From Nocardioides sp. Root1257 (lineage in GTDB: Bacteria > Actinomycetota > Actinomycetes > Propionibacteriales > Nocardioidaceae): a stretch of DNA of 64,000 nt. Shown piece after piece: positions 48,240-56,102 of the stretch. The translations under genes and the position numbers were made by a program. The notes below the pieces were generated by a model. That model did no database searches. It saw nothing but the letters and a program-made list of their open reading frames with translations, and was not told the origin of the DNA. Position 1 is the first letter of the stretch; the number at the start of each line of letters is the position of its first letter. The stretch spans positions 950,689-1,014,688 of the forward strand of contig NZ_LMDV01000009.1 in the NCBI RefSeq assembly GCF_001425175.1, in the 5' to 3' direction.

Positions 48240-50612
48240 GTGACCGAGGTCACGCCTCGTCGTTGGGCCACCATGCCTCGCGATCTCGACACCGCTCCAG
48301 CCGGGATCGCCCGGCGCTCCTTCCTCGGGTACGTCGTCGCCGGGACGACGCTGGTCGCCGCCGCTGACCTGGGTCTGGGCGCTCCGGACGCCGCCGCCTC
48401 GGCCCCCGGGGTGCCGCAGCCGGCCGAGCTCTACGACCTCAACGACATGCTCACCGAGGCGGCGATGCCGACGGCCAACCTGATCACGGTGACCGTCCAC
48501 GAGGACGGCACGGCGTCCTTCGCGCTGCCGCGCATGGAGGTCGGCCAGGGCATCACCACGTCGACCGCGATGCTGATCGCGGAGGAGCTGGAGCTCCCGG
48601 TCGAGAAGGTCCGGGTCACCCTCGCCGACGCCCGCCCCGAGCTGCTCTTCAACCAGCTCACCGGCGGCTCCAACACCACGATCTCGACCTACACGCCGAT
48701 CCGGGTGGCTGCGGCCGTCGCGAAGTCCGCGCTGCTCGAGGCCGCCGCGATCCAGCTCGGGGACGCGGTCGAGACGCTGCGCGCCAAGGCCGGCGTCATC
48801 TCTGCACCGGGCGGCGCCCGGCTGTCGTACGGCGAGCTCGCGCGCGCCGCGGCCCGGCGTACGCCGCGGGCGGTGCAGGTGCAGCTCAAGGACCCGAGCG
48901 CGTTCCGGGTGGTGGGCGTGGGCCGGCCGCGGGTCGACGCGCGCGACGCCGTGACCGGGCGCAAGAAGTACGCCACGGACATGCAGGTGAAGGGCGCGCT
49001 GCCGACCATGGTCTGCCGGGCGCCCACCCTCAACGGCACTCCCAAGAGGCTGCGCAACAGGAAGCGCATCCTCGCGATGCCCGGCGTGCGCAACGTCGCG
49101 GTCGTCGACACCGGGGTCGCCGTGCGGGCCCGGACCTTCGGGCAGTGCATCGACGCGATCCGCGCCATGAAGGTCGACTGGGAGGACGGTCCCGTCGCCG
49201 GGCTCTCCGACGCCGACATCGTGGACGAGCTGCGGGCCGCCGAGCTGCCGCTGCCGGCGCTCACCGACTCGCTGTCCGACCTGCTCGCCGACAACCCGCT
49301 GGCGCAGACCGTCGAGGTCGACACGCTCTTCTACTTCCGCTCCAACTCCGCGATGGACACCAATTCCGCCATCGCCGACGTCCGGCCCGGCCGCGCCACG
49401 ATCTGGGCCGGCCTCAAGTCGCCGATCACCGCCCAGGAGCGGATCGCGCAGGAGCTCGGGATGAGCGTCGACGCCGTCACGGTCCACGTCGTGCAGGCCG
49501 GCGGCTCCTTCGGGCGCCGGCTGTTCTTCGACGGCGCGCTCGAGGCCGCGAAGATCTCGCAGGCGATGGGCAAGCCGGTGAAGCTGATGTGGCACCGCGC
49601 CGACGACGCCCGGGTCGGTCGCGGCCACCCGATGGCCACCAGCAGGGTGCGAGCGGTCCACGCCGGCGGGCAGGTGCTCGCCTTCCAGCAGACCCACACG
49701 AGCGTCGAGACGGACTTCCGGCACGGGCTCGGGGAGGTCATCACCGCGACCGCGGCGAGCCTGCCGACCGGGCTCGGCAACCTCGGCTTCAGCGAGACGG
49801 TCTTCGAGCTGACGCAGGAGGTGCCCTACGACTTCGGCGTCATCAGCCAGACGCTCACCGAGACCGACGACCGCTTCAACACCGGCAGCATGCGCAACAT
49901 CTACTCGCCCGACGTGCGCGCGGCAGGCGAGCTGACGGTGGACGAGCTGGCGGCGGCGATGGGTCAGGACCCGTACGAGTTCCGTCGCGCCAACCTCCGC
50001 AACGCGCGTGTCGTCGCCGTCCTCGACGCCGTGGCGAAGGCCGGGCGGTGGGGCCGCGCCATGCCGCACGGCACGGCCCAGGGCATCGCGATCCACAAGG
50101 AGTACAAGGGCTGCAGCGCCTGCCTGGTCGAGATCGACAACCGGCCGCGGCAGACGGGCCGCGACATCCGCGACGGGGTCGGCGGGCCGCGGGTCACGAA
50201 GGTGGTGTTCGCGATCGACGTCGGCCTCGTGGTCAACCCGCGTGGGCTGGAGGCCCAGATGCAGGGCGGCATCAACGACGGCATCGCCCTCGCGCTGACG
50301 TCGAGCATGCACCTGCGCGACGGCCACTTCCTCGAGGCCAGCTGGGACAACTACTTCTACACGCGGCAGTGGAACACCCCGCCCGAGGTCGAGGTCATCG
50401 TGATGCCGTCCGAGAGCGGCCAGCCCGGCGGGGCGGGCGAGGCGGGCGTCGCGGCCACGTTCGCCGCCGTCGCGTGCGCCTACGCGCGGGCGACCGGCGC
50501 GACCCCGGCGTACTTCCCGGTCAACCACCGAGACCCGCTCGAGTTCAAGCCCAAGCCGTACGTGCCACCCGTCCCGCAGTCGCCCACCAACGGGCTCAAG
50601 CTCACCTACTGA
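48240..50612 (+). CDS. molybdopterin-binding large subunit of a xanthine-oxidase-family hydroxylase (IorB-like), Tat-exported
   Basis: A 790-aa catalytic subunit. The signal IARRSFLGYVVAGTTLVAAADL (about 22-43) is a twin-arginine type, so the enzyme is exported folded. Family blocks include FALPRMEVGQGITTSTAMLIAEEL, VVQAGGSFGRRLFFDGALEAAK, MRNIYSPDVRAAGELTVDELA and SGQPGGAGEAGVAATFAA, in which the glutamate of GAGEAG is the catalytic base position. It resembles isoquinoline 1-oxidoreductase-type two-subunit enzymes, which hydroxylate N-heterocycles or oxidise aldehydes. GTG 48240 has GAGGGG upstream; ATG 48273 is an alternative. Followed by its iron-sulfur subunit. Confidence 0.88.
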   Translation: MTEVTPRRWATMPRDLDTAPAGIARRSFLGYVVAGTTLVAAADLGLGAPDAAASAPGVPQPAELYDLNDMLTEAAMPTANLITVTVHEDGTASFALPRMEVGQGITTSTAMLIAEELELPVEKVRVTLADARPELLFNQLTGGSNTTISTYTPIRVAAAVAKSALLEAAAIQLGDAVETLRAKAGVISAPGGARLSYGELARAAARRTPRAVQVQLKDPSAFRVVGVGRPRVDARDAVTGRKKYATDMQVKGALPTMVCRAPTLNGTPKRLRNRKRILAMPGVRNVAVVDTGVAVRARTFGQCIDAIRAMKVDWEDGPVAGLSDADIVDELRAAELPLPALTDSLSDLLADNPLAQTVEVDTLFYFRSNSAMDTNSAIADVRPGRATIWAGLKSPITAQERIAQELGMSVDAVTVHVVQAGGSFGRRLFFDGALEAAKISQAMGKPVKLMWHRADDARVGRGHPMATSRVRAVHAGGQVLAFQQTHTSVETDFRHGLGEVITATAASLPTGLGNLGFSETVFELTQEVPYDFGVISQTLTETDDRFNTGSMRNIYSPDVRAAGELTVDELAAAMGQDPYEFRRANLRNARVVAVLDAVAKAGRWGRAMPHGTAQGIAIHKEYKGCSACLVEIDNRPRQTGRDIRDGVGGPRVTKVVFAIDVGLVVNPRGLEAQMQGGINDGIALALTSSMHLRDGHFLEASWDNYFYTRQWNTPPEVEVIVMPSESGQPGGAGEAGVAATFAAVACAYARATGATPAYFPVNHRDPLEFKPKPYVPPVPQSPTNGLKLTY

Positions 50613-50622
50613 GGAGCGCCGC

Positions 50623-51099
50623 GTGCCCCGACAGACCTTCGTCCTCAACGGCAAGACCGTGACCCTGAACGTCCACGACGACGTCCGCGTGCTGTGGGTG
50701 CTCCGGGACCTGCTCGGTGTGACCGGCCCCAAGTACGGCTGCGGCATCAACGTCTGCAAGGCCTGCACGTCCCACGTCAACGGACGTGCGTTCAACCCCT
50801 GCTCGGTGCGGGTCGGCGACCTGAAGAAGACCGACGAGGTGACCACGATCGAGGGCCTGGCCGACACCGTCGCCGGCGACCTGCACCCCATGCAGCAGGC
50901 GTGGCTCGACCGCGACGTCGCCCAGTGCGGCTACTGCCAGCCCGGCCAGATCATGGCCGCGGTCGCGCTGGTCCGGAAGGTACGCCGGGAGCGCCGCTCG
51001 ATCACCGACGCCGACCTCGACGGCATCCGCAACATCTGCCGTTGCGGGACCTACACCCGGATCCGGGAGGCGATCGAGCAGGGCGCGCGCCGGATGTAG
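50623..51099 (+). CDS. [2Fe-2S] small subunit of the molybdenum hydroxylase (IorA-like)
   Basis: A 158-aa electron-transfer subunit with two [2Fe-2S] sites. The plant-type site has GCGINVCKACTSHVNG plus a fourth Cys in NPCSV; the second, four-helix site has AQCGYCQPGQIMAA and ICRCGTYTRIREAI. The protein has no signal and probably crosses the membrane with the large subunit. There is no FAD subunit gene. The gene follows by 10 nt with GAGGAG; the order large-small is the reverse of the usual iorA-iorB. Confidence 0.93.
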   Translation: MPRQTFVLNGKTVTLNVHDDVRVLWVLRDLLGVTGPKYGCGINVCKACTSHVNGRAFNPCSVRVGDLKKTDEVTTIEGLADTVAGDLHPMQQAWLDRDVAQCGYCQPGQIMAAVALVRKVRRERRSITDADLDGIRNICRCGTYTRIREAIEQGARRM

Positions 51100-51127
51100 C
51101 CGGATGTGAGGCGGGAAGCAGCCGGTC

Positions 51128-52906
51128 TCAGGCGGCCGGCAGGTGGACCTGGAAGGTGCTGCCGGCGCCGAGCTCGGAGTCGATGTCGAGGCGTCCGTCG
51201 TGGCGCTCCACGATGCGACGCACGATGGCGAGCCCCAGGCCGGTGCCCGGCTGCGCGAGCGCCTCCGGGTTGGAGGACCGGAAGAACTCCGTGCCGAGCC
51301 GGGCCACGTCGTCCGGCGACATGCCGATCCCCTCGTCGTGGCACGTGAACACCGCCTCGCCGTCGACCAGCTCGAGGCTGACGGTCACGTCGCCGCCTTC
51401 GGGGGTGTACTTCACGGCGTTGCTGACGAGGTTGCCGCAGAGCCGGTCGAGCTCGTCGGCGTCCCCGAGGGCGAGGACCGGGGCGTCGGGCAGCTCGACG
51501 TGCAGCTCGATCCGCTTCTGCTGGGCCGAGACCGCGACCAGGTCGACGACGTCGTCTACGACCTGGCTCAGGTCGACGGGGCGGGCGATGACCGGGTTCT
51601 CCGGGTCGCCGACCTTCGAGAGCAGCAACAGGTCGTCGATGACCTTGACCATCCGCTGGGCGCCGCGGTCCATGGCGGCCAGCGAGCTCGCCGTACGGTC
51701 CGGGACGTCGGGCGCCGACCCGAGGATCTCGAGGTGGCCGAGCACCGACGACAGCGGGTTCTTGAGCTCGTGCGCGACGGTGGCGATCAGCTGGCCCTTG
51801 TAGGTGTCCAGCTCCTGGAGCTCCTTCACCAGCTGGTGCTCGCGCTGGAAGCTGCGGGCGTTCAGGATCGCGCGCCCGAGGTCGTGCCCGATGTCGAGGG
51901 CCGTGGTGGCCTCCGCCTCGGTCCAGGCCGGGGCGCCGCTCAGCCGGGTGAGGACGAGGTTGCCGAGGCACTCCGGCCCGGCGCCGAGGGGGATGAAGAG
52001 GAGGGACTCGACCGAGAGCGTCTGCAGGAAGGCGAGGACCTCGCCGGCCTCCTCGTCGGACAGCGGTTCGAACGAGCGGTCCGGAGCGATGACCACGGCC
52101 TGCTGACGCTCCCAGGCCTCGAACGCGGCAGCCTGCGCGATCTGGACCATCCGCGCGTTGAGGCGCACGTCCACGCCGTCGGAGGAGTAGATGTGGCCGG
52201 TGTCAGCACCGTCGTGGCCGAACGTCTGGATCCACATGCCGGCGGCGCGGAAGCCCTCGATGAGGGCGTCCTGGCTGTCGGAGAAGATCCGGTCCAGGCT
52301 GAGCTGGGCGCTGGCGCGCCGGACGATCCGCCGCGCGGCCTCCGCCATCCGGACCTGCTCGGCGAGCGCCTCCCGCTCGAGCGCGACGACGACCGCGCGG
52401 CCCGCCTGGACGGCGTACGCGTTCAGGACCGCGCGCTGTGCCTCGTCGGGCCGGCGCCCTCCGACGGGCAGGTCCATCGCGAGAGTGCCGAGCAGCAGGC
52501 CGTCGTCGTCGTACAGCGGCGCGATCAGCAGGTCGAGGGGGTGCCACGCGTCGGGTTCGTCGATCGGCTCGTAGTCGGGCACCCAGCCCCAGGTGTCGCC
52601 GGCGCCCTCGTCGGTGCGCTCGTGGGGGACGAAGCGGAGCAGGCCCCAGTCATCGGCCTTGGCCAGCTCCTCGAGGAGCCGCGCCTCGGTGGAGCGGGTG
52701 CCCTCGAGCTCGGCGCGCGCCTCCTCGGACCCGGCGACGGCCACCGACTCGAGGGCGCCGTCCTGGCGGACCACGCTGATCGCGGCGATCCCGAAGCCGG
52801 CCACCTCGGTGACCCCCTCGGCGATCAGCTGGAGCGTGTCCCTCGAGGCAGAGTCCGACCACCGCAGGCGTGCGGCGGACTGTTCGGGGGTCACGTCCCG
52901 GGCCAT
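51128..52906 (-). CDS. soluble GAF-domain sensor histidine kinase (paralogue B)
   Basis: A 592-aa kinase without transmembrane segments, the same architecture as paralogue A: GAF-like regions with DDWGLLRFVPHERT, WHPLDLLIAPLYD, ESLLFIPLGAGPECLGNLVLTRL; HisKA with H-box ATVAHELKNPLSSVLG (about H379); HATPase with NLVSNAVKYTPEGG, DEGIGMS and GTGLGLAIVRRIVERHDG. The H-box follows the HELKNPL form rather than HELRTPL. It is convergent with the hydroxylase small subunit gene. No response regulator is adjacent. ATG 52906 is the start nearest a GAGGA site; a longer upstream frame is not conserved with paralogue A. Confidence 0.92.
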   Translation of the reverse strand: MARDVTPEQSAARLRWSDSASRDTLQLIAEGVTEVAGFGIAAISVVRQDGALESVAVAGSEEARAELEGTRSTEARLLEELAKADDWGLLRFVPHERTDEGAGDTWGWVPDYEPIDEPDAWHPLDLLIAPLYDDDGLLLGTLAMDLPVGGRRPDEAQRAVLNAYAVQAGRAVVVALEREALAEQVRMAEAARRIVRRASAQLSLDRIFSDSQDALIEGFRAAGMWIQTFGHDGADTGHIYSSDGVDVRLNARMVQIAQAAAFEAWERQQAVVIAPDRSFEPLSDEEAGEVLAFLQTLSVESLLFIPLGAGPECLGNLVLTRLSGAPAWTEAEATTALDIGHDLGRAILNARSFQREHQLVKELQELDTYKGQLIATVAHELKNPLSSVLGHLEILGSAPDVPDRTASSLAAMDRGAQRMVKVIDDLLLLSKVGDPENPVIARPVDLSQVVDDVVDLVAVSAQQKRIELHVELPDAPVLALGDADELDRLCGNLVSNAVKYTPEGGDVTVSLELVDGEAVFTCHDEGIGMSPDDVARLGTEFFRSSNPEALAQPGTGLGLAIVRRIVERHDGRLDIDSELGAGSTFQVHLPAA

Positions 52907-53057
52907 CGGTCCTCGTCTTCTTCGGGTGAGGTCATGGTACGGCGCAGCCACCAGACGTCGCCGCGCACGCCTGGGAGCCTCATCGTCAGCGAGCAGCCGC
53001 GGCTGAGCCTTTCCCGTCCACCGGTCACGCCGAATCGATCCCGCCCGCGCGCGGCCG

Positions 53058-53063
53058 TAGACT
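53058..53063 (+). promoter_or_regulatory. -10 box of purF (leaderless)
   Basis: TAGACT, 6 nt before GTG 53070, with no ribosome-binding site. Confidence 0.65.
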
Positions 53064-53069
53064 CGGGCC

Positions 53070-54614
53070 GTGCCCTTCGAATCCAGCCCCCGCAAGGGCG
53101 GCGACGGCAGGCTGACCGCGGCGCTCGACCCCCACGACCAGGGTCCCCAGGACGCCTGCGGCGTGTTCGGCGTCTGGGCGCCCGGCGAGGACGTCGCCAA
53201 GCTGACGTACTTCGGGCTCTACGCCCTCCAGCACCGCGGCCAGGAGTCGGCCGGCATCGCGGTCAGCAACGGCCGCCAGATCCTGGTCTACAAGGACATG
53301 GGCCTCGTCTCGCAGGTCTTCGACGAGACCACGCTCGCGTCGCTGAAGGGCCACCTCGCGATCGGGCACAGCCGCTACTCCACGACCGGCGCCAGCACCT
53401 GGCAGAACGCGCAGCCGACGTTCCGCCCCACCGCCGACGGCTCCATCGCCCTGGGCCACAACGGCAACCTGATCAACACCGCCGAGCTCGCCCAGATGGT
53501 CGTCGACCTGCCCGGGCCCGACGACGAGCTGGAGCTGCACACCCGGCCGGTCGAGAACTCGACCAACGACACCGGGCTGGTCACCGCCCTGCTGGCGCAC
53601 CACCCCGACACCTCGCTCGAGCAGCGGGCGCTCGAGGTGCTGCCGCTGCTCAAGGGTGCGTTCTGCTTCGTGTGGATGAACGAGAACACCCTGTACGCCG
53701 CGCGGGACCCCCAGGGCATCCGGCCGCTCGTGCTCGGCCGCCTCGACCGCGGCTGGGTCGTCGCGTCGGAGGACGCCGCGCTCGCCACCATCGGCGCCAG
53801 TGTGGTCCGCGAGGTCGAGCCGGGCGAGATGATCGTCATCGACGAGAACGGCCTGCGCTCCCACCGCTTCGCCGAGGCCGCCCCCAAGGGCTGCGTCTTC
53901 GAGTACGTCTACCTGGCCCGCCCGGACGCCACCATCAGCGGTCGCAGCGTCCACGAGTCCCGCGTCGAGATGGGCCGCCAGCTCGCCCGCGAGTACCCCG
54001 TCGACGCCGACCTCGTCATCCCCGTCCCCGAGTCGGGCACGCCCGCCGCGGCCGGGTACGCCGAGGAGTCCGGGATCCCCTTCGGGCAGGGCTTCGTCAA
54101 GAACGCGTACGTCGGCCGCACCTTCATCCAGCCGAGCCAGACCCTGCGCCAGCTCGGCATCCGACTCAAGCTCAACGCGCTCGAGCACATGATCCGCGGC
54201 AAGCGCATCGTGGTGGTCGACGACTCGATCGTCCGCGGCAACACCCAGCGCGCCCAGGTCCGGATGCTCCGCGAGGCCGGGGCGCTCGAGGTGCACGTGC
54301 GCATCTCCAGCCCGCCGGTGAAGTGGCCGTGCTTCTACGGCATCGACTTCGCGACCCGCGCCGAGCTGATCGCCAACGGGCTGACGCCGGAGGAGATCGC
54401 CGCCAGCGTCGGCGCCGACACCCTCGGCTACATCTCGCTCGACGGCATGATCGACGCGACCGGCCAGACGTCCGACCGGCTCTGCCGGGCCTGCTTCACC
54501 GGCGAGTACCCGATCGAGCTGCCCGACGAGAGCCTCCTCGGCAAGCACCTCCTCGAGGCGACGCTGAAGTCGCCGACCATGGGCAAGGCGCTGCCTGTCC
54601 TGAACAACCCCTGA
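53070..54614 (+). CDS. purF: amidophosphoribosyltransferase
   Basis: A 514-aa enzyme for the committed step of purine synthesis, forming phosphoribosylamine from PRPP and glutamine. The N-terminal nucleophile is C30, in DACGVFGVWAPGED, exposed after removal of a 29-residue propeptide. LYALQHRGQESAGIA and HNGNLINTAEL belong to the glutaminase domain. The PRPP loop is VVVDDSIVRGNT (about 374-385). Cysteines near the C-terminus (SDRLCRACFTGEYP) suit the [4Fe-4S]-containing B. subtilis type. It is followed by purM after 13 nt. Confidence 0.97.
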   Translation: MPFESSPRKGGDGRLTAALDPHDQGPQDACGVFGVWAPGEDVAKLTYFGLYALQHRGQESAGIAVSNGRQILVYKDMGLVSQVFDETTLASLKGHLAIGHSRYSTTGASTWQNAQPTFRPTADGSIALGHNGNLINTAELAQMVVDLPGPDDELELHTRPVENSTNDTGLVTALLAHHPDTSLEQRALEVLPLLKGAFCFVWMNENTLYAARDPQGIRPLVLGRLDRGWVVASEDAALATIGASVVREVEPGEMIVIDENGLRSHRFAEAAPKGCVFEYVYLARPDATISGRSVHESRVEMGRQLAREYPVDADLVIPVPESGTPAAAGYAEESGIPFGQGFVKNAYVGRTFIQPSQTLRQLGIRLKLNALEHMIRGKRIVVVDDSIVRGNTQRAQVRMLREAGALEVHVRISSPPVKWPCFYGIDFATRAELIANGLTPEEIAASVGADTLGYISLDGMIDATGQTSDRLCRACFTGEYPIELPDESLLGKHLLEATLKSPTMGKALPVLNNP

Positions 54615-54627
54615 TCCAGGAGCACCC

Positions 54628-55692
54628 GTGACGGAGTCCAACGCGTACGCCGAGGCCGGCGTCAACATCCAGGCCGCCGACACGGCGATCGAGCTGATGA
54701 AGGGCTGGATCGAGAAGTCCCGCCGGCCCGAGGTCATCGGCGGGCTCGGCGGCTTCGCCGGGCTCTTCGACGCCTCGGCGCTGACCCGCTACGAGCGGCC
54801 GCTGCTGGCCACCTCGACCGACGGCGTCGGCACCAAGGTCGCGATCGCCCAGGCGATGGACATCCACGACACGATCGGGTTCGACCTGGTCGGCATGGTC
54901 GTCGACGACCTGGTCGTCTGCGGGGCCGAGCCGCTCTTCATGACCGACTACATCGCGACCGGTCGCGTCGAGCCCGAGAAGATCGCCGCGATCGTCAAGG
55001 GCATCGCCGAGGGCTGCGTGCTCGCGGGCTGCGCGCTGATCGGCGGCGAGACCGCCGAGCACCCCGGCCTGCTGGCCCCCGACGAGTACGACGTGGCCGG
55101 CGCGACCACCGGCGTGGTCGAGGCCGACAGGCTGCTCGGCCCGGGCCGGGTCCGCCCCGGTGACGTGGTGATCGCGATGGAGGCCTCGGGCCTGCACTCC
55201 AACGGCTACTCGCTGGTCCGCCACGTGCTTCTCGAGAAGGCGGGCCTGGCGCTGGAGGGCCACCACGACGAGCTCGGCCGCACCCTCGGCGAGGAGCTCC
55301 TCGAGCCCACCCGGATCTACGCCAAGGCCTGCCTCGCGCTCGCGGACCGGACCCAGACCCACGCGATGTCCCACGTCACCGGCGGCGGGCTGGCCGCCAA
55401 CCTCGAGCGGGTGATGCCGGTCGAGCTGTCCGCGACCCTCGACCGGTCGACGTGGACCCCGCAGCCGATCTTCGACCTGGTGCGCCGCGTCGGCGCCGTA
55501 CCCCAGCCGGACCTCGAGGCGACCCTCAACTGCGGCGTCGGCATGGTCGCGCTGACCCCGCCGGACGACGTCGACACGGCGATCGCGGTGCTCGCGGAGC
55601 ACGGCGTCCGGTCCTGGGTCGCCGGCGAGGTGACGCCCGCGACCGGTCGCGGCGGCGCCGTCGAGCTGGTCGGTCAGCACCCCGGCTGGTGA
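54628..55692 (+). CDS. purM: phosphoribosylformylglycinamidine cyclo-ligase
   Basis: A 354-aa AIR synthetase that closes the imidazole ring (step 5). It has NAYAEAGVNIQAADTAIELM, TSTDGVGTKVAIA (signature DGVGTK), MVVDDLVVCGAEPLFMTDY and HVTGGGLAANLERVMP. Length is normal. GTG 54628 follows CAGGAG. It is cotranscribed with purF, a usual pair. Confidence 0.96.
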   Translation: MTESNAYAEAGVNIQAADTAIELMKGWIEKSRRPEVIGGLGGFAGLFDASALTRYERPLLATSTDGVGTKVAIAQAMDIHDTIGFDLVGMVVDDLVVCGAEPLFMTDYIATGRVEPEKIAAIVKGIAEGCVLAGCALIGGETAEHPGLLAPDEYDVAGATTGVVEADRLLGPGRVRPGDVVIAMEASGLHSNGYSLVRHVLLEKAGLALEGHHDELGRTLGEELLEPTRIYAKACLALADRTQTHAMSHVTGGGLAANLERVMPVELSATLDRSTWTPQPIFDLVRRVGAVPQPDLEATLNCGVGMVALTPPDDVDTAIAVLAEHGVRSWVAGEVTPATGRGGAVELVGQHPGW

Positions 55693-55745
55693 CGCGGGTC
55701 GTCACAAACTGTGATTCCGGCGGGAATCGCGCGAACCGATGTGCA

Positions 55746-55771
55746 GGAACAGCCGGGCAACAGGTAGCGTT
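55746..55771 (+). promoter_or_regulatory. ECF-type promoter candidate for the DUF3073 gene
   Basis: GGAAC (55746-55750), 17 nt, then CGTT (55768-55771) fits the -35/-10 form of stress ECF sigma factors. A TAGCGT at 55765-55770 overlaps it and could serve the main sigma factor. Upstream lie TCACA-AAC-TGTGA (55702-55714) and a hairpin GATTCC/GGAATC (55713-55728). Confidence 0.4.
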
Positions 55772-55845
55772 GGCCTCACGAGAACTCTTTGAGACCAGCC
55801 CGGGAGCCACTGTGCCCCGGCCGAGCGTGCGAGGGGGCTGACCCT

Positions 55846-56034
55846 ATGGGGCGCGGCCGAGCGAAAGCCAAGCAGACGAAGGTCGCTCGCGACCTGAAGT
55901 ACCGCACTCACGAGACGGACTTCGGTGCACTCGCCAGTGAGCTCCACGGCTCCTCTGGCGAGGACGACAGCGGCCAGGTAGAGCCCGAAGAGCTCGAGAA
56001 GTGGTCGGACTACTCCGGCCCTCGCCGGGACTGA
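55846..56034 (+). CDS. DUF3073 family small protein
   Basis: A 62-aa conserved actinobacterial protein, very basic at first (MGRGRAKAKQTKVARDLKYRT) and acidic at the end (EPEELEKWSDYSG). RDLKYRT is the family hallmark. It probably binds nucleic acid or ribosomes but no role is established that I know. ATG 55846 has GAGGGGG 8 nt upstream. It sits alone after purM, with its own promoter region and a strong terminator. Confidence 0.9.
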   Translation: MGRGRAKAKQTKVARDLKYRTHETDFGALASELHGSSGEDDSGQVEPEELEKWSDYSGPRRD

Positions 56035-56047
56035 CGCACGCCGGAGC

Positions 56048-56095
56048 GGACGTCATACGACCTGGTCGCCGCAACGACCAGCCCGTATGACGTCC
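56048..56095. terminator. bidirectional hairpin between DUF3073 and the amino acid dehydrogenase
   Basis: GGACGTCATACG (56048-56059) pairs with CGTATGACGTCC (56084-56095), and CTGGTCG/CGACCAG (56062-56068, 56075-56081) closes a CCGCAA loop. It lies between convergent stops at 56034 and 56103, the usual place for a shared terminator. Confidence 0.75.
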
Positions 56096-56102
56096 TGAAC
56101 GG

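Noticed and set aside
55702..55714. CRP-type site TCACA-AAC-TGTGA
   Set aside because: The half-sites are in the opposite order to the CRP consensus (TGTGA-N6-TCACA) and the spacer is 3 nt. It may be a site for something else, but not CRP as such.
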